Positions 33,599-45,732 of a DNA stretch of 64,000 nucleotides are shown here, piece after piece; the stretch's first letter is position 1; each line of letters begins with the position of its first letter. Under the pieces are notes generated by a model, which saw only the letters and a program-made list of their open reading frames with translations, did no database searches and was not told the DNA's origin. Made by a program: the position numbers and the translations under genes. The DNA comes from Terfezia claveryi (taxonomy: Eukaryota > Ascomycota > Pezizomycetes > Pezizales > Pezizaceae), in assembly GCA_015179025.1 (NCBI GenBank), contig WHUX01000079.1:124001-188000 (forward strand). The letters run 5' to 3'.

Positions 33599-36435
33599 TT
33601 ACTTTGAACCTTCCCCACTGCTAATAGTCGCCCATGTTCCCCCTTCGAAAAACTCGTTCCTACTCAGTTCGAACCTCACAGTGGTTGCAGGTGGTCCACT
33701 TTTACTCCTTTTCCGTGTGACTGGCAGTCGCTCCAAAGAACTTTCCGCTAGTCTTGCATTCGTTTCCAAAGCAGATGAGCCAGGTCGGTCGGTTGAATGC
33801 GAGCCGTCCCAGTCTACCGCCAAATTTGTTGAGCTAACACTCTCAATCCTCCCACGGTATGGACTCGAACCTCCGACAGGAACCTGTGCTGACATTTCAA
33901 CTTCCCCTGTTGGAGATACCGTGAAATGGCCCACACACTGCGTTTTCAAATCTGCAATCGGCGTCCGTAAGCTCCTGGGTGTAGGTGGTGCGAGGTTACT
34001 GGAACTGCCACCAGTGGAATGAGGGGTTGATACTTTTAACGGTGGTAATTGAGGCAAAGGGGGTAACTCCTTCCTGACGGTTAGAGGTGCAATCTTCGTG
34101 TACTGATGGTGGTTGAAACTGGTGTCGCTCACAATCCTATTTCTGGCATTCACGGGCAATTGCATAGGGTGTGGCTGAGATATAGTTCCACTGTCGATCC
34201 CATGGGAAAGTTGTAGAACAGGATGTGCAGAAGGTATAGGGACGGGAATTGGTGATGATACACTCCGCATGTGTGCCAGGCCTCGCATAGGAAGTGTCAA
34301 TGAGGGTGACTCGGGGACTTCGGTCATTTCCTGGGCATGTTGGCATGGAAGGTCTGCTACCACTTGTTGCTTTGCTATCTCTTTCTCCTCTGCTAGCTCC
34401 ATCTTCTCAGGATCAAGCCCCAATGATTCATCGCTCTCCTCCGAAGAGAATGTATCCTGATGCTTCACAGGGCCTATGTTTGGCTCTTTGGATGTGGTTA
34501 TAGTTGAGTCAACACCTGTCGGAACCGATGACCGGGGTGGTGTGTCGGACGAAATTACAGGAGACAAATTTAGACAATCCGAGGAGGAGTGGAAATCATA
34601 ATCAGCCCTATGTAGTAACTCCTCAGCTCCTGACACCCAGCTATTCTCTTCACTTGGGGCAGAAACTTTCTGGCCTTCATATTCTCGATCCACACCACTT
34701 GTATCGAAATCCGCGGAGGTGAATGACCGGGTAAGGTTCGATGGATTTCGTGGCGTATGTGGTGACACGCCTACCTTTGGCCCACTGGCTGCAATCATGG
34801 CTGATCCCGCTGCTATTTTAGTCACGGGTACATTCCCAGCTTGTGTCCAAGGATACATATCAACTTTTGTTCCTATTGACGGAGGGAGGGATGGCCCTGC
34901 CAAAACAGATTTAGTTGTGTCAAGTTTTGGTAGACTTTCATAGCGCCAATTAGCTGGAAAATCAGTGATGGGTCGGGGGGGCTTCAACACTGTCTCAGAA
35001 CTTAGATATCCATAATAATCCGCTTCTAAATCAGGTGGCATGGGACGCAGATCTAGACTTCCAGGTGGTGCAGAAGAGATTCTTCTCAAAGGGTGCTTTG
35101 GCGGTATTGGAGGTGGTAGTAAGTCAGTCCTTTCAAAATTACTCGAGAATCTGCCCACAGGCTTTTCCCAGGTTTCTGAGTAGCTGTGATGTTGTCTTAC
35201 GAAACTTGCTTGTTGCGGAGGGGAAGGGTAATACGAGCTGGGCCCTACAGAGAGAACCCCTGTGTCCATGATGTGTACGGGTACGGCCGGTAGTGGTTTC
35301 CGGGTTACAGTAACAGAAGAACCAACAAAAGTCTGTGAATTCCTATTGGAGTGCGAGTTTGAATCTTGCCCAAACTTCTCACTAAACAGACTTCTCCGCT
35401 TGTTAGTTTGGCCAGAATCCGGTAACGTACTCGCATTTTGCCTCTGCTTTGCCTTTCCTTTTCTGTCTGCTGAAGATGACTCTGGGATAGGTGGACCGTA
35501 TAGGAGCCTGCCGGGAATAAATCCTGAACTTGTTGGGTCAAGCTGCTGGGGTAGAATCAACTTCCCTGCACCTCCGGCAGCATGGAACTCTGCACTTTGT
35601 GTATTGTCGTACAACCTCAAGGGCCTCGCTGTGGTTTCTGAAATAGACCCTTCTTCCAAAAGAGAATCAATATCGTTCTGTCCGGATCTTCTTGAATTTG
35701 CCAGGTTCACAGGGGGCGTCGAGGGTGGTCCGAGCCGAATAATGGATGTTGATGCTTGTTTCAATTTCCGGTTGTTATTTGGATACCGATCAAGATGCTT
35801 CAGCATGGTATACCAGCACATGAGGGCAAGCAAAAGGGATGATAGTCTGAAATTCATGGTGTGTTTATTAGCATTGTTCAACCTGGTGGAGAAAACTGGT
35901 ATTCTCACTATATGTACTGGAAGAAATAGCAACTCACGCAGCAACGGATGCACACAAAGTAGTAATCCATTTATACTCACACCGCCAGGCCGGACCCAAG
36001 TCCCCTCCACATATCAGCACGCTGTTTTTCCGCCAAAACACACTGCTGAGTCCAACTGCCGCGCCCCATAACAGAGTACTGATACTACTGAGTACCTTGA
36101 CTACCATCGGGGAAAGACATGAGTATATCATCATACCGAAGGAACATATGATATATAAGGTAGATGTTGCGGAAAAAGTGAGAGCACTACAACTAGATAA
36201 ACTGTCAGTTTAGAAACACTTAACATCAAGTTCAAGGGCTCTGAACTAACGCAAAGACAAAGAAACGTCCTTCACGATAATGTCTGTCGTGATCCGATAC
36301 CATTGAAGCTATAATAGGTGCATACATGACGAGAATAGTGACTGAAGGGATGAGGATCATGGAGTGAAGGCATATAGTGGCGACTGGAAATGGCCAGCGA
36401 GGATCGAGGGCCGGTGAATGCGTATGGGACGTCAT
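33599..36435 (-). CDS. four-helix membrane protein with long disordered Ser/Pro tail (3 exons)
   Basis: Proposed exons 36251-36435, 35981-36201 and 33599-35916, with introns of 49 nt (GTTAGT...ACAG) and 64 nt (GTGAGT...CCAG). Phases agree and give 907 residues with no internal stop. The first ~165 residues carry about four membrane helices: one around CLHSMILIPSVTILVMY, one around STLYIICSFGMMIYSC, one around VLSSISTLLWGAAVGLSSVF, and one at FRLSSLLLALMCWYTML. The remaining ~740 residues are low-complexity, rich in Ser, Pro and Asp, with clusters such as PPPIPPKHPLRR and EESDESLGLDPEK, so a cytosolic tail with SH3-binding and phosphorylation sites is likely. Four short helices at one end recall MARVEL-type membrane proteins, but no signature residue settles it. 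I do not recognise the family. Confidence 0.65.
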
Positions 36436-37575
36436 GGGATCAGTCGTAAATTAATTTCCTTGTAGACGTCGTGCAAGTTGACCTACCAACACGTTGTTAT
36501 TGAGTTAGGGAAGCCAGCATGAAAAGCTTAAGGAGGATGTGGGGTACAGTACTTTAAGATAACAATATTGAGCGAGCGAAAAGAGAATAATGTTCATTTA
36601 CCTATACAAATAGACTCAAACCATGCGTTGCTTGAGATATCATAAGCCTACTCGTCCTCAATGGTCTTGTTGTAAATTTTTAGATTTAAGGCTTAAGTTA
36701 TTGCTATCGGCAACTGCAAAGTCGACTGTGGAGCGAACGTGTTATTCAATGAATGAGCATACATAAGACTGACCTGGATCCCTGCTAGAGAGCTGAGGTG
36801 GGCGGTCAGGATAAGGTTGTCGAGCGCTCGAGGACGAAGCCTCCTGGCAAACCTTGTACGATTTACGCCTTTTCACCTAGAAAAAGAAAAAGAAGTTCAG
36901 CCTTCGAGACTAGTACTGTACAGTACTTGTGCATCCCTAGATACCGTAAACCAGACTACATACATAGATACCGTACCTTGTTCAGCCCTGTGCAGGCCCC
37001 GCAGCTAGTCTCATATCACCCCGCAGCCACGTCCTGGGAATTGGTGTTACATATTACGTAAGTAGTACAATTAATTCATGTTACGTGGGATCCCAACCTC
37101 GCTATGCTCGGGTCTTGGTGTAAGACTAGATCCCAAGGCAACGGTTCCAGATCTAATTTTAGATTTGCGAATTTGCTAACATCTAACTGGTCTAGAAACA
37201 TGACAATGAGCCCCGAGATGGGTCTCCAAGCCAGAGTCATTGAGGCTGCAAAATTATAAGCTCACATACATATGCACGTCAGGAACATATTGTAACAAAT
37301 AGTTAGATCTATTTGTCTAAATCTGGATGTTAATGCTTTAGCTGAATTCAAAAAGTAAGAACAGAAGTAAGGAACAGGTGAGACAGAAAGTGCAACTAGA
37401 AAAAGAATCGTTAGACTCTTGACTTGATTAGGACACCTATCGCTTTCTAGTCCAAGCAACATGCACAATATAATGCATCTCAATCTTGCCCTTGTTATTT
37501 TTAATAACACTTATGTCGTTATTCAGGATTTCATCGAACGTCTCCCGAAATTTCTGTATGTTGAACAAGCTTACA
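36436..37575. other. intergenic, no supported gene
   Basis: Upstream region of the four-helix gene and downstream region of the methyltransferase. Contains a 16-bp perfect palindrome AGTACTGTACAGTACT at 36912-36927 and an AACCAGACTA motif at about 36954. ORFs of 63-87 codons are not supported. Confidence 0.4.
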
Positions 37576-38629
37576 TTAGTAGACTTCCGCTGAATCCTCG
37601 TATCTATACCTCACCTCTATGAGCCCCTCTTTTTTGTCTAAACCCCTCACATAACTCAATGTACCGATTCTTTTCCACAGATCCTCTTTGCTAAGATATA
37701 CAGTCACTGGAAATATCTTCTCTTCTATTATTTTCTCCCCGCTTGGTGTTGTGGAGAACATCTTCCTCGCCTGCTCCCCGTCGAATACTCCTCTCCACAC
37801 ATTGTCGCGGTAACGAGGGTAACCATCATTGAATGTAAGAAGAACATTCCGTAATTTAGACTCCCAAGGGGTGGTGCAAGGATATTCGGGGGATTGGTTA
37901 TAGTCCTCCACGTTCCATATTAGACCAAGAGTACCATTGGAGTCCAGAGCCTCATAGACGCAGAGTAGAGTTTCAGGGGTCGAGAACCTTGAAATTGTAG
38001 TAATCTCAGCTGCGGGAATGGGAGTGGATATCCAGCTATGCATACCAATGGAAAGCCTATTATCGGTGAAACCCCAAGACTGTCAGTATACATTACATGC
38101 TGCAGCTACCAAGCTTGATAGGCGCCATATCAGTTTTCAAGCCAGCCCTCAATCAAGGAATATTATACACATATATGCTTATATGTTTTAAGCCAGTTAC
38201 AAAAAGGTCATGGCAGTGTATGAGTCAATCTAAATGCCGACATACCTGTGCTATCACAATCGACTCTGCCGACCAGTCCTCACCCATAGCCTGCCACTCC
38301 CCAGTCGACCACACACTCTGAACATCTCCTCCCAAGATTTTTGTTCTGGGAAGCTCCTTGCCTCTCAACACCCTTCTCATATCGTCATGCGGTTCCACTG
38401 CAACGATGTCATAACATTCTTCCCGTCTTGCAAGAATTTCTGTAAATTTTCCAGTGCCAGCGCCAATATCCATAACCTTAGCCCTATTTCTCCCAGTAAG
38501 GCCAAGAGAGGTGAGAAGGTAGTTAACGGCAGCAGGTTGGTAAGTTGGACGGTGCGCATCGTAAGAGGCGGAGGAGGCGAAACCTGCGATAGCTACCGAA
38601 GGAAGGGAGGCAGGAGTAGATCCAGACAT
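37576..38629 (-). CDS. SAM-dependent class I methyltransferase, one intron
   Basis: Exon 1 38246-38629, intron 38080-38245 (GTATGT...CTGACAG), exon 2 37576-38079; 295 residues. The N-terminal half has the Rossmann SAM site: motif I VMDIGAGTG at residues 52-60, then the acidic strand end IVAVEPHDDMR and the LGGDVQSV adenine-contact region. After the intron come TPETLLCVYEALDSNGTLGLIWN, which corresponds to the post-motif III segment (typically VLKPGGxLxLIWN), and the C-terminal cap. This layout is the UbiE/Methyltransf_11 fold, about 300 residues in fungi. The methyl acceptor is unknown. Around the splice junction about 30 residues (SWGFTDNRLSIG onward) replace the usual short AFHWF strand; the exact acceptor site may therefore differ from the one given, but the frame is open through it. 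Confidence 0.75.
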
Positions 38630-40135
38630 AGTGATCGGGCAAGGTTTTTCACTGAGAGTACTAACAAGTGCCGAACGTTGATTCTTGCTTTAACCACAAG
38701 CAGCATAGTTGAATTTACAACTTTGCTGCAATGCATTTGGCAACGCATCAGATATCATACAGTTACAGCTGAAACCAGCCCTTGAGCTATGTACAGTACT
38801 AAAGGCCAGGGTGAGACCAGGTGATTTCCTGGCTGTCTTCGTGGCACCTGGACTCAGATTGGGCATTGGTACAGCGCTAGCGATTCATAAAGATTAACGG
38901 ATACACCGGACCTAGAGTTCTCAATAAATACATACATAAGTAAGTAGTTAAGAACTAGATCAAGAAATTGCTTCATATAATGTTATAATGTTTGAGTAAC
39001 TCTAACAGCAATGCATCTAAATCGGTAGAGTAAAAACTTAGAATTAAGAACGTATAATTTGCAGTTTTCCCACCAAAGCGCGCGCCATTGCAGAAATCCA
39101 ATATTACTCCAAGAATAAGCCAAATAGAGGGACCCTTTCAAGAGTAATAGGGCCTATTGTAATCATCCCTATTTTTCCTACTTACCGTAGTTTGAAAATA
39201 ATTTATTCCATGGAAGTAATGGTGGTTCAAAGTACAGTATGCAATGTGGCACTGCATTTTACCACAATTTTCTGCAGTCTCGATAAGCAAATAGAGCTCA
39301 TAACTCTTTGAGTTGTGGAAACGGACAGCTCCACTTAAGTAGTAAACAGCCAATTCGCTGAAATTTCTTGGCCTATAACCATATAAAGCACTTGGGAGTG
39401 TATAGCTAATGAACATTTTGGATTCATATTTAGAGAGACACATTGCACAATTAAGAGGGATAACGCCGGAGGGGGGGAATTTGATATCAATGTAAGGTAT
39501 ATCTGGCAGTGGATTCTGGCAGGCAATGAAATATATAGGCATATGAATGTAAAACTAGATAAACGGTTTATAATCCGGATAATAGATATAATAATAATGA
39601 TAGAATAAGTCACTTGGGGCATGGGGGAGGCAGTAATGCGTAGTATGTACAATTGTTGAAAAGAATGAACAAAGACAAGAGAGATATAAGATGGAATCAT
39701 GCTATTAATTCACAAAGGCATTCAGTGTTATTACGGAAGTGAATAATATATAGTATGTTTGATTCTGTATTAATGGTAAAGCCCTTTCTGTCTAGCACAG
39801 GAAAATAGTCATGGCTTCAGAGTAACCGCGATCTAAAGAAAACTCTGATCATTGATAATGGATAGTCCGTACCTTTCAAAAGCGGCTATCATAGAAGGTT
39901 AACAACCGGCTTCAACCAAGGTGATAGGTCTAGTAAGTATGCACAATATATTAAAAGAAAGAGATGAAGTAATAAAACGAAAACATTCAGCTAAAGAGAG
40001 ATTTCCCAACCAAAAACTCCGACGTGTCCAATAATCTGTCATCGCAATGAGTGTAGTACCTTCAACAACCCCTACATAGAATAAACTGCCAGCTGAAATA
40101 AAAATCGTAAGATCGTTAAAGCTATCGTCCATCGA
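38630..40135. other. intergenic, no clear gene
   Basis: Mostly AT-rich. A 77-codon ORF at 39899-40132 (-) with two hydrophobic stretches (FISAGSLFYVGVVEG; SLSFNILCILTRPITLV) starts three bases from the stop of the next gene. It could be a small membrane protein or an unrecognised downstream exon, but nothing confirms it. ORFs at 39138-39700 (-) are unsupported. Confidence 0.35.
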
Positions 40136-40624
40136 TTATAGGGCCATTGCAACAGCAATAATTCCTGAAACCCCCACAAAACTGATACTTACGCCCCTCA
40201 AACTTGGGGCGTTACTTTCCTCATTTGCCCACTGCTTCAACTCATCTCTTGCCTCTTGCTTCATTTGATCCGGCAAGCTATTGACCCAGTTGCTGACCTC
40301 TGGTGGGTAGACTCCATCCTTTATCTCCGCCCATGCTTTCTCGGGGAAGCCATTGAACCATTTCTCAGAGTCACTGAACCATTGCTTGATGTTTTCTGGT
40401 ACACCAGTCACTGTGGGGAATTTCCAATTCTTGCCCTCATCAACCCAGTCATTGACCTTTTGTTTCACTTGGCTGGCAGTATCCTCGAGCTTGTCACCAA
40501 TATCACCAAAGTCGGCATTTGCCACTGGATTAGGGACTACAACGGGTGCTGGGGTTGCGCTTGCGAGAATGGTTGGGATGAAGGCGCTGGAGAGGAGGAG
40601 AATGGAAAGCAACTTAATTTGCAT
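40136..40624 (-). CDS. small secreted protein, probably GPI-anchored
   Basis: 162 residues. Signal peptide MQIKLLSILLLSSAFIPTILASA, then an acidic, Trp-rich helical middle with repeated spacing of Trp (VNDWVDEGKNW, IKQWFSDSEKWF, EVSNWVNS, ELKQWANE). The last ~18 residues are hydrophobic (SISFVGVSGIIAVAMAL) after a small-residue stretch (ESNAPSL), the pattern of a GPI attachment signal; a simple C-terminal membrane anchor is the alternative. No cysteine remains in the mature part, unlike most cysteine-rich effectors. It likely sits at the cell surface or wall. I recognise no domain. TTTATATTTATAT lies just upstream of the ATG. Confidence 0.65.
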   Translation of the reverse strand: MQIKLLSILLLSSAFIPTILASATPAPVVVPNPVANADFGDIGDKLEDTASQVKQKVNDWVDEGKNWKFPTVTGVPENIKQWFSDSEKWFNGFPEKAWAEIKDGVYPPEVSNWVNSLPDQMKQEARDELKQWANEESNAPSLRGVSISFVGVSGIIAVAMAL

Positions 40625-42884
40625 TCTGAACGTGTGTTTTGGGATTGATATAAATATAAAAGGAATTAGGTGGTAAATAAAGCTGAAAGCTGAGGCTTGC
40701 TCGATAGTCGTGAGGATATATTTCGATAAGAGAATTGAATTGTTTTATGATAATTAGGGTCAAAATGAAGTATATGAGTGTGTAATTGCTCAGGTACTGA
40801 ACTAGGCTGCGTTAATGTTGTTTATGATCTGAAATATAAAGTAGAGGCATCCATACGACTTGCACACCTGTTATAAGTTCTTCGCTTCACACAGGCTTCT
40901 CTTAAGGCCCGCGCCACCGAGCCCCCACGCTCCGACACAAGGGAGGCGCATTTCCTCAAGCTGGAGTCGAGGCAATGCGGTGCGCTCACCGTATGTAAGA
41001 ACTAGAGGAGGGTCCGATGAATCGAATGCTAAGGTGGTTACGAGAGTAAAGCGCCTAGAACCATGTATATATACAGATACAGTAAGGTATCTTGTAGGTA
41101 CGTTCTAGGAATACTTGAGCTCAGGTGCTCAGTTTCATGGTCTAAACTTTTGGCCTATCTCTTGCGGTAAACTTCAACGTTCTGCTTTTAACGATTCTAG
41201 CGGGCTTCTAGATTACCGGCATCCGCTGTTCGGCCTGAAACTCTCTCAATCTGACAGGGGCCATCGCATGTGTGAAGTGTACAGGGATTACGCTAGCCTA
41301 ATCACTCGGTATTGAAGATCATTAGACGTTATTGGTCTTAAATCTCACATTTATATACATAATCCATGAGCAATCTGGTGGAGCCTCTAGAGTTACATAC
41401 CTATGATGTCAAATGCTGAAGTGAAGAACATGTTAGAGCCTCGAGATATGGAATTAAGGGTACTTATACAAGTAAGTGCTTCTATGCGCTATATTGCTAG
41501 AGGTGTAGCGCAACAGTGATTGAAGTAGCATCTTATGCAGCTAGATCTTCGTCAGTCTTCTCAAGTTGTAGGTCCGCAATAATTTCAGGAATGCTGAAAT
41601 CCTCGGAAGATATAGATGTAGTGTCTGAATCTTCATCAAAATATAACTAGTCTTCATAATATTCTCGGTTTGGCCTGTGTGTTAGCTGGTCCCACTTTGA
41701 AGGTGCTCCGAGTATTGCGTATATGATATCTTGATATATGCTCCTATGCCGTGCTCAACCCCTGTCATTTTATACCAGGGACGGAATGTACGGAGTTCGT
41801 TGACTGTATTTAATGCTAGCACCAGGCTTCTAGATATTTGCACGGTTACGGAGTAATTAAACAGTGAGATAAGTAAAACATTGCAGGAACAAACCTGAAT
41901 CTTAGAAAGGCGGTGTAGATGTACGATTTTGATACCTATTGTACTTACATGGCTATTAGAAAATTTGAATCTCCACTGGTGAGGGCCCTTGAGTGTACAG
42001 CAGACAGCTCTTTGAATTTGGTCTACCTCTAGACCTTGACAGTCGATCAGGCACAATTTATATCCCCGTTGGCACCATCCCCGTAATGAATCCACTAGCT
42101 CTTGTACCAGTTCACACTAACGCCACTAGCCTCACATACGCGGTGAGCGCAAATGTAAAGAATTAAGCGATATATCGATACTTATTATCTGTAACACGCT
42201 CCCCGGGAAGGTGCGGAACTTGATGCAATTACATTCTCAACATCATGCGTTCTGGGCTACTCGGGGCGGCATATTTGCATTGCTAGTCACAGGATATTAT
42301 GTAGGCATGGCGCAGTGGGAAGTTTTCTACTTTACGGTTATGGTTCCTAATTGAGGGTTCTCACGGAGCATTATATCAGGTTATAGTACAAATGCCCTCC
42401 TAGCCATCGACATTGTAGATATTCAACATGTCTGAATGTCAATCAGACGAATCTGTGAAATGAATTCCCAAGGCATATAAACATCAAGCCACATCACTTG
42501 AGGGGATATGTACGGAGTACAGTCCGAGAATTCGAAACGCAACAGAAACTTATTGTTGAATAGCGGACAGGAATATAGAAGCCTCACTGATGTGATTCCA
42601 GGTATTAATACTGTACATAGCTATGGGTGCCAGTATTTGCCTATATGCATAGTCGAGAAGCGGAAAAGCGGGTCACGTATGAATGTCCTAGGTATTATAT
42701 ATCACCATATATGTCTAGATTTATAATTCATAGCTAATAATGGAAGATATAAATGCCACTGCACCCATATCCAACTAGCTTTAAGTCAAATATTAGAACC
42801 TCACGTATAACCATATTATCGACTACCGCATGAAAGACTCCGACCTTTCTACAAATCCCTGGCCTCAGCCTCTAGTATCACTAA
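40625..42884. other. intergenic, no supported gene
   Basis: About 2.2 kb. A 137-codon ORF at 41682-42095 (-) (MDSLRGWCQRGYKLCLIDCQGLE at its start) is the longest, without a recognisable domain. An acidic frame fragment near 41540-41640 (-) reads SDTTSISSEDFSIPEIIADL, possibly a relic. ACGGAGTA motifs lie near 41848 and 42511. Confidence 0.35.
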
Positions 42885-45217
42885 TCAGTTGACCATCTCC
42901 TCCAACTTCGGCCCTTGACTTGATGGGTCAGTAGTCTCGCCTGAGATTTCTTCCGTACCCTGATTTCCATCTTTCACTACATGCTCAGCAGGCCTTGGCA
43001 CGAAACTGTCGAGCCGCCAAGTGCGCCAATACAGTGGTGTCTCGATATAAGCAACCCCTGATATAAGAAACCTCCCGATATAAGAAACTATACTCCGGTC
43101 CCGCCGGAATTTGTATGGGAAAATAAGATCTTAAGTATTTGCTTACTAAATACATACAAAAGTGCAGGTTTCTTATATCGCGATTGCAACCAGACTATGA
43201 TTAGCCCGCATCATGCGAGTTGTTTCTTAACGAGCTCAGTTTACACCACAATAAAGCATCCAAGGTGTTATTCTCCCTACATCAGCCCTAGCAAAACAGA
43301 TTTTCTGTCTGAAGCGTTATAATGCCACCGAAGGTTCCCATTCGCCTTTTATACGCCACTAAGACATTTCATAGTTTTTTTAGTATGTATCTTGATATAA
43401 GAAACCTCGCGTTATAAGAAACTCGCTGCCAATCCCGATGGGGTTGCTTATATCGAGACACCACTGACATGTACTAGAGTATCAAGTAACATGACTCCAA
43501 CCATTGGCGCTCCCAAGTACAATATAGTTTGAATACCTTTCATATATGTGTCTATCACCCCATCTCTTTCTTCAGGCGTTAAGTCCTTGAGGTTCGTGAA
43601 TTGAAGTGCATCAGCCGCAGACACTGTTGGTGGGAAGTTGGCGATGAGTACGTTGTTTAGAATCGAAGAGCTTATGGAGAGGCCAACTGCGCCGCCAGTC
43701 GTGCGTATAAAGTTTCGAAGGCCAGTAGCAACAGCACGGTCAGCCTTTAGAGCGAGCATCGCTGTACATTTACCATCCCTTTAGCATGTGTTCGACTCCT
43801 CAATGTGTAAGAGGTATATAGATGTGATAATGCAAGTCTTTGCAATGGCTCGAATTACCTGGCTGAAAGCAACAACCGACACCTATCCCCTCGAAGAGCT
43901 GAAAAATAATTAAGACTGCTATATGTGTGTCCTTGTGCCACGACATTCTGCTACTTGCCCCAGAGGTTCACATGACCAACCCTGTCCTTATAATTGGATT
44001 TGTTATTTCTATTCTGCTGATGAGGATTCCTGAAGCCGAGGAGCCAATGGAAAAGCCCACAATGAGCGGTAGGATCATGAAACCTAATAGTAATGGGGAG
44101 TAGCCCCTGACGTTTTGGAAGAAGAGAGGAATGAAGGATAGATCGGTGAAGTAGAGAATGCCCATGAGGAAGTTGTTGCCCAGAAGAATTTTAGCGTCTC
44201 GTTTCCTAAACAAGCGACCTTTGAAAGAGTTAGAATATTGCATAAGATAGTGATGTGCTTGATCATGGTCAGGGAGAGTACAGACGAGGCATCAGTGGCA
44301 TAGGTGAGGACTTCCACTCCACCAAAACAAATACGATTGCGAGGATGCCTCCAATAGTGAGCATGACAATAACCAGTGTAGAATTCCATTTGTAAGTACT
44401 ACTCCATCCCCCACTTATAGGAATCTAACGACAATATCAGTGAGAGAAATTACGAAGCAATACAATGGCTGCCATACTTGTCAAGATGCCACGAGAGTCA
44501 ATCTGAGAAACCTTCACTTTCCAATCTCCTGCCACATTCGTCTTCGGTAATAGGAGCCAGACAATTCCAGCAGCCAATGCAGCCAACGGCACTACCAACC
44601 AAAACGTCCACCTCCACGTCGCCTGTTGACTGAAGGCACCACCGACCAAGGGCCCCACTTCAATACCCAAGGCAATCATAGTTTCAAGATTCCCTGGTAC
44701 TTCCCTCGCTCTTTCAAAGTGGTGATATCACTGACAACAACCATTACCAAGGAGTTAACCCCACCAACGCTAGCCAATGCAAGAAATAGCGCGGAAGATG
44801 AACAGCATCACGCCTAACTTCGCAAAGCCACATAAGAGATCCCCAACGTCTAGGAGAATTAGAGACATAGGTAGGCAGCCTTTGCGGCCAAAGATGTCGG
44901 AAAGGCGGCCCATTAACGAGGAGAACTGCTGTCATAGAAATAAGGAACGACGTTTCGACTTAATCGTGAGTCGATGGTAGGTGGATACAGGAATTTATAT
45001 CAGTTAGGCATACCCGGGCAATGGACGAAATGGCGTCCAAGTCCTCTCCAATCTTCGGCATAGCTACTGGGGTTTGGTGGAGACATGGAATGAGCAAAGC
45101 TAAAGCAAGTGCCACAAAGATAACCAACACACGTTTTCTCGACAATGCCGTAGACTGATCCTGCACGTCTTTTGAGCTCTTGAGCTGCAGGCATTGTTTT
45201 TGCTCCCCCCACTTCAC
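42885..45217 (-). pseudogene. MFS multidrug-type transporter pseudogene interrupted by a MITE
   Basis: A major-facilitator gene read from 45217 down. Recognisable pieces in order: VLVIFVALALALLIPCL (helix 1); GRLSDIFGRKG (the helix 2-3 loop signature); GIEVGPLVGGAF (antiporter motif C); FFQNVRGYSPLLLGFMILP; then TGLRNFIRTTGGAVGLSISSS. The motifs fit drug:H+ antiporters of the 14-helix DHA2 kind, plasma-membrane exporters. A genuine 97-nt intron lies at 43762-43858. It is dead: frame change just before GRLSD (near 44910), stops near 44795, frame change near 44690 and TGA at 43965-43967. A MITE at 43032-43466 splits the C-terminus; the present frame ends inside it at 43448. Beyond the MITE a frame resumes (WRLDSFVPRPAEHV...) and ends at TGA 42885. 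Confidence 0.8.
43032..43466. mobile_element. 435-bp MITE with 27-bp perfect terminal inverted repeats
   Basis: The left end starts CAGTGGTGTCTCGATATAAG (43032) and the right end (43440-43466) is its exact reverse complement over 27 bp. Subterminal copies of GATATAAGAAACCTC recur near both ends. There is no coding capacity. A left TA (43030-43031) and a right A suggest a TA target duplication with one base lost. End sequence and TA target suggest a Tc1/mariner superfamily parent of the pogo/Fot type. It sits inside the last exon of the MFS pseudogene. Confidence 0.85.
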
Positions 45218-45281
45218 GACTTAATAGTGGAGACTGAGGAAATGGATGGAGTGAGAGAATAACTAGACAAATGCTGAGCAT

Positions 45282-45732
45282 AAGGAGTAAGGGTTCGTTT
45301 AGCTAGAGGTCTCAAATATTAATTCCGATAAGCACATGTGGAGATTCCGGCGTTATGATTCTGAATTAGTATAGGTGCCGAATATGAATATACGAGTCGA
45401 CGTCGTATGCCCTACACCTCCAATGCACCGGCAGCTCAGTGGGCTCTGAATAGCTTCATATATGTAGAATAGAAATCTCAAGAAGCCCTTTGGAAAATGT
45501 TTCATAATGTTGGTAAGTGGGTCCTCCACATTCGAAATAAACGTCAACTTCCAGTGACTCGGTAGTTCGGCACTTTTGACATTTTTGACCCACGTTGATC
45601 AAGAAAATCAAGGATTGACGGTCCAAGCCCGTTGCCGGGATCCGAATGATGGTTCATAGAATTTGAGATGCTTTTAAGCGAGCCAAAACTGTATGAAATG
45701 TGGTAGGAAGCGAGGCGAGTCGAGGACGTAGT
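45282..45732. other. intergenic, no supported gene
   Basis: Upstream region of the MFS pseudogene. I see no gene or RNA. ORFs up to 64 codons are not supported. Confidence 0.4.

Noticed and set aside
35262..36071. 269-codon plus-strand ORF
   Set aside because: Antisense to the four-helix gene, no domain, composition mirrors the Ser/Pro-rich strand; a shadow ORF.
41682..42095. 137-codon minus-strand ORF
   Set aside because: Some Cys/Trp-containing sequence but no recognisable motif; could be a decayed transposase, not enough to call.
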